In this document: positions 1 through 5,638 of the stretch, one piece after another
Layout: each line of letters starts with the position of its first letter
How positions within the stretch are numbered: position 1 is the first letter of the stretch
Source: Leptolyngbyaceae cyanobacterium CSSed165cm_216
Lineage (GTDB): Bacteria; Cyanobacteriota; Cyanobacteriia; Phormidesmidales; Phormidesmidaceae
NCBI GenBank assembly: GCA_007135385.1
Contig: SLIY01000455.1
Span: forward strand, 1-6,231
DNA: 6,231 nt
Reading direction: 5' to 3'
The notes under the pieces: generated by a model
The model's database searches: none
The model's input: only the letters and a program-made list of their open reading frames with translations
Told to the model about the DNA's origin: nothing
Program-made: the position numbers and the translations under genes

Positions 1-88
1 CAACATGTAATTAGCTCTCTTGACTCAAGGATGCATAAATTCTAGGGCAAATTGGTATCTCATTTAGGTTTGACGGCAATCACACAAC

Positions 89-359
89 CTATTCTCTCCT
101 CCTCCTACTGAACCCGGTCAAACCGCCTGGGGTTTGCCGCCATTGTCGCCCAATCTTCTGGCGTAGCTTATCCATCATCGCCTCTGACACATCGACCCCG
201 GTGTAGGCATAGCCCCGCTCGACCAAAGATAAAGCTCCCCGTCCAGTGCCGATACCCGGCTCAAATAAGGTGGTGTCGGGGGTGCTCCTGACCCAGTCTC
301 GGAATCCCCGCTGTAAGCCGCTCAGACATCTCTGGGGCCAGGGTGCAGGTGCTGTCGTA
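89..359 (-). pseudogene. Remnant of a class I SAM-dependent methyltransferase, frameshifted and truncated
   Basis: Reading leftwards, the frame that stops at 91-89 encodes an unmistakable SAM-binding motif I, LFEPGIGTGRGAL (about 262-234), followed by LVERGY and the second-strand acidic motif YTGVDVSEAMMDKLRQKIG. The segment just upstream makes sense only in a different frame: APEMSERLTAG, with an ATG at 329-327. One extra base at about 305-308 separates the frames; removing it gives LTAGFRDWV, typical of this family. A TAA lies at 362-360 just before the N-terminal part. After the motif the frame ends in an arginine-rich tail without the remaining two-thirds of a normal ~200-250 residue methyltransferase. 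So it lacks both ends and carries a frameshift. The family assignment is firm; the original substrate cannot be told. Confidence 0.72.
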
Positions 360-361
360 TT

Positions 362-487
362 AAAAGCACGTTAAAAGCGCGGCATCTACGCTATCACCTG
401 GCAACCTTAGAATTAGCTAATGTTCAGATTGCCCTAGCCATGGTTACCCCAGGTAATATTCGCCCTCCGCAACAGCCAGAGGAATGA
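362..487 (+). other. Short open stretch, possible C-terminal fragment of an unknown gene
   Basis: This frame is open from 317 to a TGA at 485-487. From about 380 it reads as a plausible amphipathic helix (HLRYHLATLELANVQIALAM), followed by a proline-rich tail. The only ATG, at 440, leaves 15 codons and no ribosome binding site is visible, so it is not a complete gene. I do not recognise a family. It may be the tail of a lost gene or chance; it lies directly beside the methyltransferase remnant. Confidence 0.2.
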
Positions 488-742
488 GGTTTCAGAGCCA
501 AACTTAGCGGATCAAACCCTTAGTCTTCAAACAGCTGAGGAGGCTTCTCTGAAGAAAATTCTCCTGCCCCCAGGGGAAGGGCGGCAAGAACTTGGCACCA
601 GGAAACTGGAGATTAAATGGTACATTATACAAAGTCCAGCTCGGGATCTGAAGTTTGCCCACAGGCAGAACTCCAGGTCTAAACTTGGAGCTGGTTTATT
701 TTCGAGGGATTCCTTAATCTGCCAAGTCTTGTTCATTGATTT
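488..742. other. Gene-poor intergenic stretch
   Basis: No convincing coding frame is seen on either strand between the short fragment ending at 487 and the DUF2127 gene. The minus-strand frame at 527-775 has an unconvincing composition and runs antisense into the start of the next gene. The only structure I see is the hairpin at 671-690. A TATACA at 626-631 could be a -10 element, but no -35 partner is found at normal spacing. Confidence 0.5.
671..702 (+). terminator. Possible weak terminator hairpin
   Basis: CTCCAGGT-CTAA-ACTTGGAG can fold into an 8-bp stem (one G:U pair) with a 4-base loop at 671-690. It is followed by CTGG and then a T-rich stretch (TTTATTTT, 695-702). The T tract is four bases away from the stem and interrupted, so termination would be weak. 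It could equally be a leader hairpin of the gene starting at 743. Confidence 0.28.
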
Positions 743-1237
743 ATGACAGGTCAGCTTACAGCCATACAGCATCAACGTCCGGCTAGCTTGAAAGCCATTG
801 TGGTTTACAAAGGGTTAATTGTCCTGGTGCTGCTGGCCCTTAGCGCTATCTCTGGCTTTAGCTGGAGGCATTATGATAGCCTCGCGGCTTTGGCCCAGGA
901 TGCTTTAACCAATGGCGAGTTAGGCCTGGGGGCCTGGTTTTTGAAAACGGTGCTGCACAGTCAGCCTCAGGGCTTACGTGTGGTGGCTCGGATTACGGGA
1001 ATTTATGCTCTTGTCATGGGCACTGCGACGGTCGGCCTATGGTACGGCAAAGCCTGGGCCAACCCCCTCATGCTGGTGATGGCGGCACTACCTTTGCCGC
1101 TAGAAGTTCAGGAATTACTACACGATTTATCCTGGCAGCGGCTGGGGATTCTTCTGCTGAATCTGGCAGTCGTGGGATATTTGCTGAAGCATCAGTTAGC
1201 CGAGGGTTTTGCTAGCGAAAAACATTCCCCCAGTTAG
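743..1237 (+). CDS. DUF2127 family integral membrane protein
   Basis: This 164-residue small membrane protein has an N-terminal LKAIVVYKGLIVL motif (residues 16-28), characteristic of DUF2127 proteins, and a later LPLPLEVQELLHDLS (116-130) matching the conserved acidic/proline segment of that family. Four membrane segments are likely: about 20-38, 83-101, 107-121 and 134-148. The long stretch between the first two probably lies outside the membrane. The biochemical role of the family is not established, and I add none. ATG 743 is the first start after an in-frame TGA at 737-739; no clear Shine-Dalgarno sequence precedes it. It stands alone: the next plus-strand gene begins 287 bp downstream, beyond a rhodanese remnant on the opposite strand. 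The length looks complete. Confidence 0.8.
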   Translation: MTGQLTAIQHQRPASLKAIVVYKGLIVLVLLALSAISGFSWRHYDSLAALAQDALTNGELGLGAWFLKTVLHSQPQGLRVVARITGIYALVMGTATVGLWYGKAWANPLMLVMAALPLPLEVQELLHDLSWQRLGILLLNLAVVGYLLKHQLAEGFASEKHSPS

Positions 1238-1300
1238 GTGGTAGCAGAGCGCCCGACAGCAGTAAGTCAGACCTATTCAGGGAGCAATATCGAGACACGG

Positions 1301-1497
1301 CTAAGCGGTTGAGCAACGTAAGGAATTAGCTCTCAGGGGCGAAGGCGATCGCACCGACATTGGGGTGATGGCGCGATCGCCCGTCGAACAGTAGAGCATC
1401 ACCGACTGGTCATGGGGCACCCGAGGCTCCTGTAGGGAAATGCAGATCGCCCCTGGGATGTGGCCATCTGCGTACTCGGACAACTCTTTTACGATGA
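1301..1497 (-). pseudogene. Remnant of a rhodanese-like (sulfurtransferase) domain
   Basis: Reading leftwards from about 1497, the frame encodes ELSEYADGHIPGAICISLQEP, then DQSVMLYCSTGDRA. The first part is the conserved rhodanese EYxxGHIPGAI segment. The second is the active-site strand and loop, with the catalytic cysteine (codon 1390-1388) and arginine in the expected C-x4-R spacing (CSTGDR). Only four residues (RVPH) separate the two blocks, where rhodaneses normally have about ten or more. After the loop the sequence no longer resembles the C-terminal half (the helix and GG-W segment are absent) before the TAG at about 1301. In-frame stops occur upstream, overlapping the start of the transporter gene, and the only start nearby is TTG. 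I read this as a degraded single-domain rhodanese. An alternative is a very short expressed peptide with a rhodanese loop. Confidence 0.62.
1345..1380. repeat. Paired HIP1 octamers (GCGATCGC)
   Basis: Two copies of the palindrome GCGATCGC lie at 1345-1352 and 1373-1380, 28 bp apart, inside the rhodanese remnant. Seven more copies occur in the window, at 2511, 3366, 3462, 4342, 4513, 4850 and 5172. This density is the hallmark of HIP1 in many cyanobacterial genomes and is the main clue to the source organism. Confidence 0.9.
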
Positions 1498-1524
1498 AGG
1501 GGTTCTTCCGGGGGGTCTACCACT

Positions 1525-2427
1525 ATGTTGATCCAACTGCTACCGATGATTTTGATGGGCTGTCTTGGGTTTGGGCTGAGGCGGGCCAAGATCCTAGACC
1601 CCAGTGATGCCAGCACCATCGGTAAGCTGATCACCCATCTAGCACTACCTGCCGTCATTCTTCGAGCACTGGCCACAGCCAACCTGACTCCAGAGCTGAT
1701 TTACCTACCCCTATCTGCCCTGGTGGTCGTGATTGGGCTAACCACGATCGCCTTTATAGGCCTGCGCTGGCTGAGGTGGGAGAAACCAAAAGCCGGGGCT
1801 TTGATCACGACATTTCCCACCTTTGAAGGTGGTGCAGTGGGCTACCCGGTGATGCTGCTCATTTTTGGCGACGGGGGCCTCAGCCGGATTGTGTTGTTTG
1901 ATTTGGCCCAGGCCATCTACCTACTCACGGTGGTCTACTGCCTTGCCGCCTGGTTTGGTCAGGCTGGGATCACAGGCCGTACCGTGATCCTAAAGCTGGC
2001 TCAGACCCCCTTCTTTTGGGCCATTGTTCTGGGGCTAATCATCAATGTTCTAAGCTGGCAAAATGACCTGCTGCTGGGTCTGTTGAACATCGCTGGGGAT
2101 AGCTTTCTGCTGTTGGTCCTGCTGCTGTTGGGCATGGAGTTTCAGGTTCAGCTTTCCTCTATGGGAGGTTACGTGCTGCTGGCATTGGTCAAGATCGGCT
2201 GCGGGTTGAGCTTGGGCTGGGCAGCGACCCAAGCCTTTGGGCTACAGGGTGTTGAGCAAGCGGCTGTGCTCGCTGGAGCGGCCCTGCCCCCCAGTATGCT
2301 GACGCTACTCTTTGCCCAGGAGAACAATCTTGACACCCGATTTGTGATCAGCTTTATCTCGGCGGCGGTGCCCCTCTACTTAGCCGTGGTGGCTCCCCTT
2401 CTGGCCCATTTAGCGCTCTCACCCTAG
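1525..2427 (+). CDS. AEC (auxin efflux carrier) family transporter
   Basis: This 300-residue polytopic membrane protein is of the AEC/PIN-like permease family, which in bacteria exports or moves small organic acids and related solutes. The substrate cannot be told from sequence. About ten hydrophobic segments are visible, near residues 3-18, 38-53, 59-80, 91-114, 122-144, 162-178, 181-203, 214-236, 245-263 and 271-296, in two groups of five as expected. Family signatures include LALPAVILRALA (39-50), EGGAVGYPVMLLIFGDGGL (101-119), and the late proline segment ALPPSM (253-258). The length is normal and nothing is missing. ATG 1525 follows a G-rich stretch (1509-1515) that may serve as ribosome binding site. 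Its 5' region overlaps the upstream edge of the antisense rhodanese remnant. The nuclease gene starts 29-41 bp after its stop, so the two may be co-transcribed. Confidence 0.88.
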   Translation: MLIQLLPMILMGCLGFGLRRAKILDPSDASTIGKLITHLALPAVILRALATANLTPELIYLPLSALVVVIGLTTIAFIGLRWLRWEKPKAGALITTFPTFEGGAVGYPVMLLIFGDGGLSRIVLFDLAQAIYLLTVVYCLAAWFGQAGITGRTVILKLAQTPFFWAIVLGLIINVLSWQNDLLLGLLNIAGDSFLLLVLLLLGMEFQVQLSSMGGYVLLALVKIGCGLSLGWAATQAFGLQGVEQAAVLAGAALPPSMLTLLFAQENNLDTRFVISFISAAVPLYLAVVAPLLAHLALSP

Positions 2428-2456
2428 CTGGACCGGCTATCCTGGGAGAACTGACA

Positions 2457-3026
2457 TTGGATTTGGGCATGAAGGTCTGGCAAAACTTTGGGTGGGGGAT
2501 TGGGCTAGCGGCGATCGCTAGCGGTTGCTCTGGACCGGTGGTGGCTTTCCCTGATCTAGGGACCAGCACTGACTCAGCCCCTGCTGTCGCTATCCTCAAC
2601 CTGCCCTCTGCCACCGTTGTCTCTGTGGGCGATGGCGACACCCTAAGGATGGACTATCGGGGCGAGAACATCACCGTCCGCCTGGCCTGCATCGATGCGC
2701 CAGAGACGTCCCAAACCCCCTGGGGACCAGTGGCCACCGATCGCCTGCGTCAGCTCATCTCCCGCAACTCCACCATTCAGTTCCGGGAGGCTGGCACTGA
2801 CCGCTATGGCCGCATGGTGGCTGAGATCTATGCGGGTGGCCAGAACATGAACCTGAAGCTGGTGCGCGAGGGCCATGCCGTCGTCTATACCCAATTCCTC
2901 CACCGCTGCCCCGAAACCCAGGATGCTCTACTGGCGGCTGAGGAACAGGCCCGACAGCAGCGGCTCAATTTCTGGAACCAGCCTAACCCAGTGATGCCCT
3001 GGGACTATCGGCGGCGTAATCGATGA
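2457..3026 (+). CDS. Thermonuclease (SNase)-like secreted or lipid-anchored nuclease
   Basis: This Staphylococcal-nuclease-fold enzyme should cleave phosphodiester bonds with Ca2+. Counting from TTG 2457, the catalytic set is intact: VGDGDTLRM gives the metal-binding aspartates D59 and D61, VRLACIDAPE gives R75, D80 and E83, and GTDRYGRM gives R119. These correspond to D19, D21, R35, D40, E43 and R87 of staphylococcal nuclease. The C-terminal NFWNQPNPVMPWDY is typical of bacterial members. The N-terminus is a hydrophobic export signal ending in AIASGC (19-24), an imperfect lipobox with A instead of L at -3, so a lipoprotein is possible and simple secretion is the alternative. The start is uncertain: GGGAG at 2444-2448 is 8 nt before TTG 2457 but 20 nt before ATG 2469. 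It is close behind the AEC transporter gene. Confidence 0.88.
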   Translation: MDLGMKVWQNFGWGIGLAAIASGCSGPVVAFPDLGTSTDSAPAVAILNLPSATVVSVGDGDTLRMDYRGENITVRLACIDAPETSQTPWGPVATDRLRQLISRNSTIQFREAGTDRYGRMVAEIYAGGQNMNLKLVREGHAVVYTQFLHRCPETQDALLAAEEQARQQRLNFWNQPNPVMPWDYRRRNR

Positions 3027-3039
3027 AGATAATGAATCT

Positions 3040-3240
3040 CTAGGCCAGGGGGCGAACTGTCTTTCGAATCTTCTCAAGACGTTTCAATGCCTTAGCCATA
3101 CGTTTTCGGCTATGGGCTGAGTCTGGAAATAAGCTATTGGAAAATGTCTCAATGTATCGTTCTAAGTCGTCAACGGTACAACTGACGCCACTTCCGCTCA
3201 GCCATTGATGAAAGTCCTTTTGGCCATAGCCTTTCCCAGC
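3040..3240 (-). pseudogene. Unidentified coding remnant lacking a start codon
   Basis: Between an in-frame TGA at 3243-3241 and a TAG at 3042-3040 there is a 66-codon open frame with protein-like composition. It reads YGQKDFHQWLSGSG near the start, VDDLERYIETF in the middle, and a basic helix ending SRKRMAKALKRLEKIRKTVR. No ATG, GTG or TTG is placed to give most of it, so it looks like the C-terminal part of a gene whose beginning is lost or frameshifted. A neighbouring frame reads FELGKAMAKRTF over the same point, so a shift near 3225 is possible. I do not recognise the family with any confidence. It ends 14 bp after the convergent nuclease stop. Confidence 0.4.
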
Positions 3241-3254
3241 TCAAACACCCCTTG

Positions 3255-3494
3255 CTATACCCCTCTGATTTCCTTGGCTTGCAGGCGGCTGAAGCTGATC
3301 ACCAACTCGCAGCAGTCCTCGGCCCAGTTCAGGCGGGCTCCTTCTGCCTCGTGGGGGCGGTTGATGCGATCGCCTATGCTGATGCGTTCTCGTGGGCCTG
3401 ACATTGACATGGGATATGGCTTCAGGTGGGCAGTAGCAGCATAGCAAAGGGAATATCCAGGGCGATCGCAGTGCTGGTGTTGTAAGACAGCCAT
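3255..3494 (-). CDS. Small hypothetical protein or remnant carrying the repeated peptide
   Basis: This 79-codon frame begins with ATG at 3494-3492, two bases after the stop of the upstream yedK-like gene and without a visible ribosome binding site. An inner ATG lies at about 3414 (MSMSGPRERISIGDRINRPH). Codons from about 15 to 64 are shared with the second repeat copy at 5491-5638, where the same frame is also open and reads MSGPLERISIGNRINRPPEA. Seven codons of the inner-ATG part differ and five of these changes alter the residue, so there is little sign of purifying selection. The tail (FSRLQAKEIRGV) is not shared. I do not recognise a family. It is either a small gene translated after yedK or, more likely, a fragment of a decayed gene family. 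Confidence 0.35.
   Translation of the reverse strand: MAVLQHQHCDRPGYSLCYAATAHLKPYPMSMSGPRERISIGDRINRPHEAEGARLNWAEDCCELVISFSRLQAKEIRGV
3297..3450. repeat. Dispersed direct repeat, copy 1 (154 bp)
   Basis: This segment matches 5491-5638 in the same orientation with about 12 mismatches over ~150 bp and one 6-bp gap. The gap is a tandem duplication, GACATTGACAT, present only here (near 3402). A HIP1 octamer at 3366 reads GCGATTGC in the other copy. Similarity stops abruptly on both sides. Confidence 0.9.
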
Positions 3495-3496
3495 CG

Positions 3497-4174
3497 CTAA
3501 ATCGGCTGAATACAGTCTGGTGTGTCGTTCTGGGGTTTGTTCACCACCGTCGAAACCGGGTAGCGCTCCATCGCCTCGGCTTCGTAGGGGCGCAGCATGG
3601 CTTGCAGCACCTGGGGTTCATAGTAGCTGGGGTCCAGCCAGGCCCCATAGTCCTCTGGGGGCAAAATCACCGGCATCCGGTTGTGGATCGGCTCCATCAG
3701 CTGGTTAGGGGTGGTGGTCAGAATGGTGCAGGTCTGGAGTTCGCTACCGCTGGCAGGGTCTGTCCAGTGCTCCCAGAGGCCGGCAAAGGCAAAGGGTTTA
3801 TGCCCCTTAAGGAAGATGTAGTGGGGCTGCTTGGCCTTGCTATTGGCCTGCTTCTGCCACTCGTAGAAGCCATCGGCTAGTACCAGGCAGCGTCGTCGCT
3901 TAAAGGCGGCCCGAAAGGAGGGCTTCTCAGAGACCGTCTCCGAACGGGCATTGATCAGTCGGCTGCCGATGGTTGGGTCTTTGGCCCAACTGGGGATCAG
4001 CCCCCACTGCAACAGGTGGAAGTGCGGCTCTGGCGCTTCGGGGGTGGCCACCACTGACGCGATCGGCTGGGTAGGGGCAATGTTGTAGCGGGGGGCCACC
4101 GGCGGAACGGTGGTCAGGCCAAACGCTTCAGCTAGGTCATCCCCGGTTTGATTAAGGCTGAATCGTCCACACAT
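3497..4174 (-). CDS. yedK: YedK/HMCES-type SOS response-associated abasic-site protein
   Basis: This SRAP-family protein of 225 residues forms a covalent thiazolidine link through Cys2 with abasic sites in single-stranded DNA, shielding them during replication. The start at 4174 rather than the longer frame at 4246 is decided by this mechanism: it yields MCGRFSL, placing the cysteine directly after the removed methionine. AAGGAG sits six bases upstream. Active-site residues are all visible: C2, N31 in RYNIAPTQ, N75 in RLINARSE, E105 in ADGFYEWQ and H164 in IHNRMPVIL, matching C2, N75, E105 and H160 of the E. coli protein. The C-terminal VNKPQNDTPDC is also typical. It is divergent from the dehydrogenase gene. 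No obvious LexA-type operator was recognised, so SOS control cannot be claimed from the sequence. Confidence 0.94.
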   Translation of the reverse strand: MCGRFSLNQTGDDLAEAFGLTTVPPVAPRYNIAPTQPIASVVATPEAPEPHFHLLQWGLIPSWAKDPTIGSRLINARSETVSEKPSFRAAFKRRRCLVLADGFYEWQKQANSKAKQPHYIFLKGHKPFAFAGLWEHWTDPASGSELQTCTILTTTPNQLMEPIHNRMPVILPPEDYGAWLDPSYYEPQVLQAMLRPYEAEAMERYPVSTVVNKPQNDTPDCIQPI

Positions 4175-4180
4175 GGAATA

Positions 4181-4186
4181 CTCCTT
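4181..4186 (-). promoter_or_regulatory. Ribosome binding site that fixes the yedK start
   Basis: The minus strand reads AAGGAG, six bases (TATTCC) before ATG 4174-4172. It supports the short form beginning MCGR, and would fall inside the coding region if translation began at 4246. Confidence 0.75.
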
Positions 4187-4218
4187 GACTGCCCAATCTA
4201 TGATGCTTTGACTGAGGC

Positions 4219-4255
4219 CGCTATAGCGAGGATAGCGAAGTTTCATGGCTATAGC
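4219..4255. promoter_or_regulatory. Palindromes and tandem repeat in the yedK-dehydrogenase divergent region
   Basis: The palindrome GCTATAGC occurs at 4220-4227 (within CGCTATAGCG, 4219-4228) and again at 4248-4255, exactly 28 bp apart. Between and overlapping them is a tandem 9-mer, ATAGCGAGG then ATAGCGAAG (4223-4240). The arrangement, in the 149 bp shared by two divergent genes, resembles an operator, but no regulator family is recognised. A GATAAT at 4259-4264 could be the -10 of the rightward gene; no good -35 is seen. Confidence 0.3.
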
Positions 4256-4313
4256 AGTGATAATAGAGGCGTTGGCGCGCGAGCGAAAGCTGGCGGAACT
4301 AACGACTGCTACC

Positions 4314-4317
4314 GGAG
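4314..4317 (+). promoter_or_regulatory. Ribosome binding site of the dehydrogenase gene
   Basis: GGAG lies six bases before ATG 4324, supporting that start. Confidence 0.65.
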
Positions 4318-4323
4318 AAACCT

Positions 4324-5298
4324 ATGAAGCCACTTGAGGGGGCGATCGCCCTGGTCACTGGAGCTACCCGAGGCTTGGGCAAGGGCATCGCTATCGGCCT
4401 TGGAGAAGCTGGAGCCACGGTCTACATTACTGGACGCACGCTCACATCCTCCCCTGAGTCCACCGGATCGCTGGAGGAAACAGCGGCTGCCGTGGTGCAG
4501 GCAGGGGGGGTAGCGATCGCAGTCCCAGTAGACCACAGCGACGATCACCAGGTGCAGGCATTGTTTGAGCAGATTCAGACTGACCAGGATGGCCAACTCG
4601 ACCTGCTGGTGAATAATGCCTATGCTGGCGTGCCAGCCCTCAGAGCCGCCTACGGCAAACCTTTCTGGGAGTCAGAGCCAACGTTCTGGGATGCCTGTAA
4701 TGATGTGGGCCTGCGCAGTCACTATGTGGCCAGCGTCTATGCGGCTCGGCTGATGGTGCCCCGTCAGCGAGGGCTGATTTGTACACTGTCCTCCTGGGGC
4801 GGGCTGTCCTACATCTTTGGGGTGCCCTACGGGGTGGGTAAGGCGGCCTGCGATCGCATGGCGGCGGACATGGCCGTAGAACTCAAAAAGTATCAGGTGG
4901 CCTCTTTTTCGATCTGGCCGGGTATCGTGGGCACCGAGCTAATGACTCAGTTTGCTGCGGAGATGGGCCTGGCAGATCCAGCCAGTGACGCCCAGGCAGA
5001 CGCCAGCCCCGCCAACTACAACTGGGAAACCCCACTACTGACGGGACGGGTAATGGCGGCCCTGGCCGCTGACTCTACAGTGCTACGGCGCACGGGTCAG
5101 GTGCAGATTGTGGCGGAACTAGCGAGGGAGTATGGGTTGGTGGATGCAGATGGCAAGCGGCCTGCTTCCCTGCGATCGCTGCGGTTTGTGCTGCCCTATG
5201 CCGTCCCTGGGCTGCGGCAATATGCGGGGTGGGTACCTGATTTGGAGGTGCCTTGGCCGGTTCTATTGCTGGGGCCACTGGGTTCCCCCAGGGCTTGA
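4324..5298 (+). CDS. Short-chain dehydrogenase/reductase, DHRS1-like
   Basis: This is a 324-residue SDR oxidoreductase using NAD(P)H. The Rossmann motif TGATRGLG is at residues 12-19, with GRT at 37-39 after the second strand (a basic residue there favours NADPH). NNAY is at 97-100, the catalytic serine is in TLSSWGG (about 156-157), and the Y169-x3-K173 pair is in PYGVGKAA. The following WPGIVGTEL (198-206) is also conserved. The PYGVGKAACDRMAADMA run and the C-terminal extension of some 70 residues beyond the usual ~250-residue SDR match the DHRS1 group (animal dehydrogenase/reductase member 1 and bacterial relatives), whose substrates in bacteria are not defined. The gene starts at ATG 4324 with GGAG six bases upstream and is divergent from yedK. 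It is complete and uses codons containing several HIP1 sites. Confidence 0.92.
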   Translation: MKPLEGAIALVTGATRGLGKGIAIGLGEAGATVYITGRTLTSSPESTGSLEETAAAVVQAGGVAIAVPVDHSDDHQVQALFEQIQTDQDGQLDLLVNNAYAGVPALRAAYGKPFWESEPTFWDACNDVGLRSHYVASVYAARLMVPRQRGLICTLSSWGGLSYIFGVPYGVGKAACDRMAADMAVELKKYQVASFSIWPGIVGTELMTQFAAEMGLADPASDAQADASPANYNWETPLLTGRVMAALAADSTVLRRTGQVQIVAELAREYGLVDADGKRPASLRSLRFVLPYAVPGLRQYAGWVPDLEVPWPVLLLGPLGSPRA

Positions 5299-5490
5299 TG
5301 GTTGGCTCAAATTCGGTCAAAACCACCACAATGGCCAGGTGGGCCTCGGGCATGGCTCGAAACTGATCAAAGTGGGGAGGCCGCTGGGTCGAACCGGGAC
5401 AGGTGGAAGGGGCATTCTTGCCAGGGCAGCAACAGCTTAGCCTGCTGGGGGTCAACTAACTCGCACACGCGAAAGCAGACAAAGGGCGCT
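5290..5490 (-). pseudogene. Decayed coding remnant of unknown family, at least one frameshift
   Basis: On the minus strand, the stretch from about 5487 reads APFVCFRVCELVDPQQAK, then LLLPWQECPFHLSRFDPAASP, before a TGA at 5369-5367. Shifting frame at about 5372 continues as HFDQFRAMPEAHLAIVVVLT with EFEPTIKP, down to the end of the dehydrogenase gene. Together these look like one protein of 60-odd residues split by a frameshift, with no start of its own. The reading also touches the second repeat copy: AACTCGCA occurs at 5458 and at 5498, so CELV is encoded twice and the join may be a microhomology junction. I cannot name the family and chance is not excluded. Confidence 0.28.
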
Positions 5491-5638
5491 GATTACCAAC
5501 TCGCAGCAGTCCTCGGCCCAGGTCAGGCGGGCTACTTCTGCCTCAGGGGGGCGGTTGATGCGATTGCCTATACTGATGCGTTCTAGTGGGCCTGACATGG
5601 GGTGGGGCTTCAGGTGGGTAGTAGCAGCATAGCAAAGG
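5491..5638. repeat. Dispersed direct repeat, copy 2 (148 bp)
   Basis: Partner of the segment at 3297-3450, same orientation, about 92% identical by eye, lacking the 6-bp tandem duplication. The minus-strand frame encoding MSGPLERISIGNRINRPPEA stays open through this copy but then ends in an unrelated short tail at about 5453. The right edge lies next to AAAGGAGG (5634-5641), ahead of the YbjQ-like gene. Confidence 0.9.

Noticed and set aside
20..41. TTGACT and TAAATT as a promoter
   Set aside because: The spacing is only 10 bp, far below the ~17 bp needed.
527..775. Minus-strand 82-codon frame upstream of the DUF2127 gene
   Set aside because: Composition is not protein-like, no motif is seen, and it runs antisense into the start of the DUF2127 gene.
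2354..2903. Minus-strand frames opposite the nuclease and the end of the transporter
   Set aside because: They are antisense shadows of two genes with clear family motifs on the plus strand.
3520..3880. Plus-strand frames opposite yedK
   Set aside because: They are shadows of the SRAP gene; its catalytic residues on the minus strand leave no doubt about the coding strand.
5278..5291. CTGGG-TTCC-CCCAG hairpin at the end of the dehydrogenase gene as a terminator
   Set aside because: Five-base stem with no following T tract, and it lies inside the coding region.
5075..5455. Minus-strand 126-codon frame antisense to the end of the dehydrogenase
   Set aside because: The part under the dehydrogenase is a proline/histidine-rich shadow. 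Only the portion outside that gene looks protein-like and is treated as part of the decayed fragment.
3297..5638. The repeat pair as ends of an insertion sequence or composite transposon
   Set aside because: No transposase, no terminal inverted repeats and no target-site duplication are visible; the enclosed genes are ordinary chromosomal ones.
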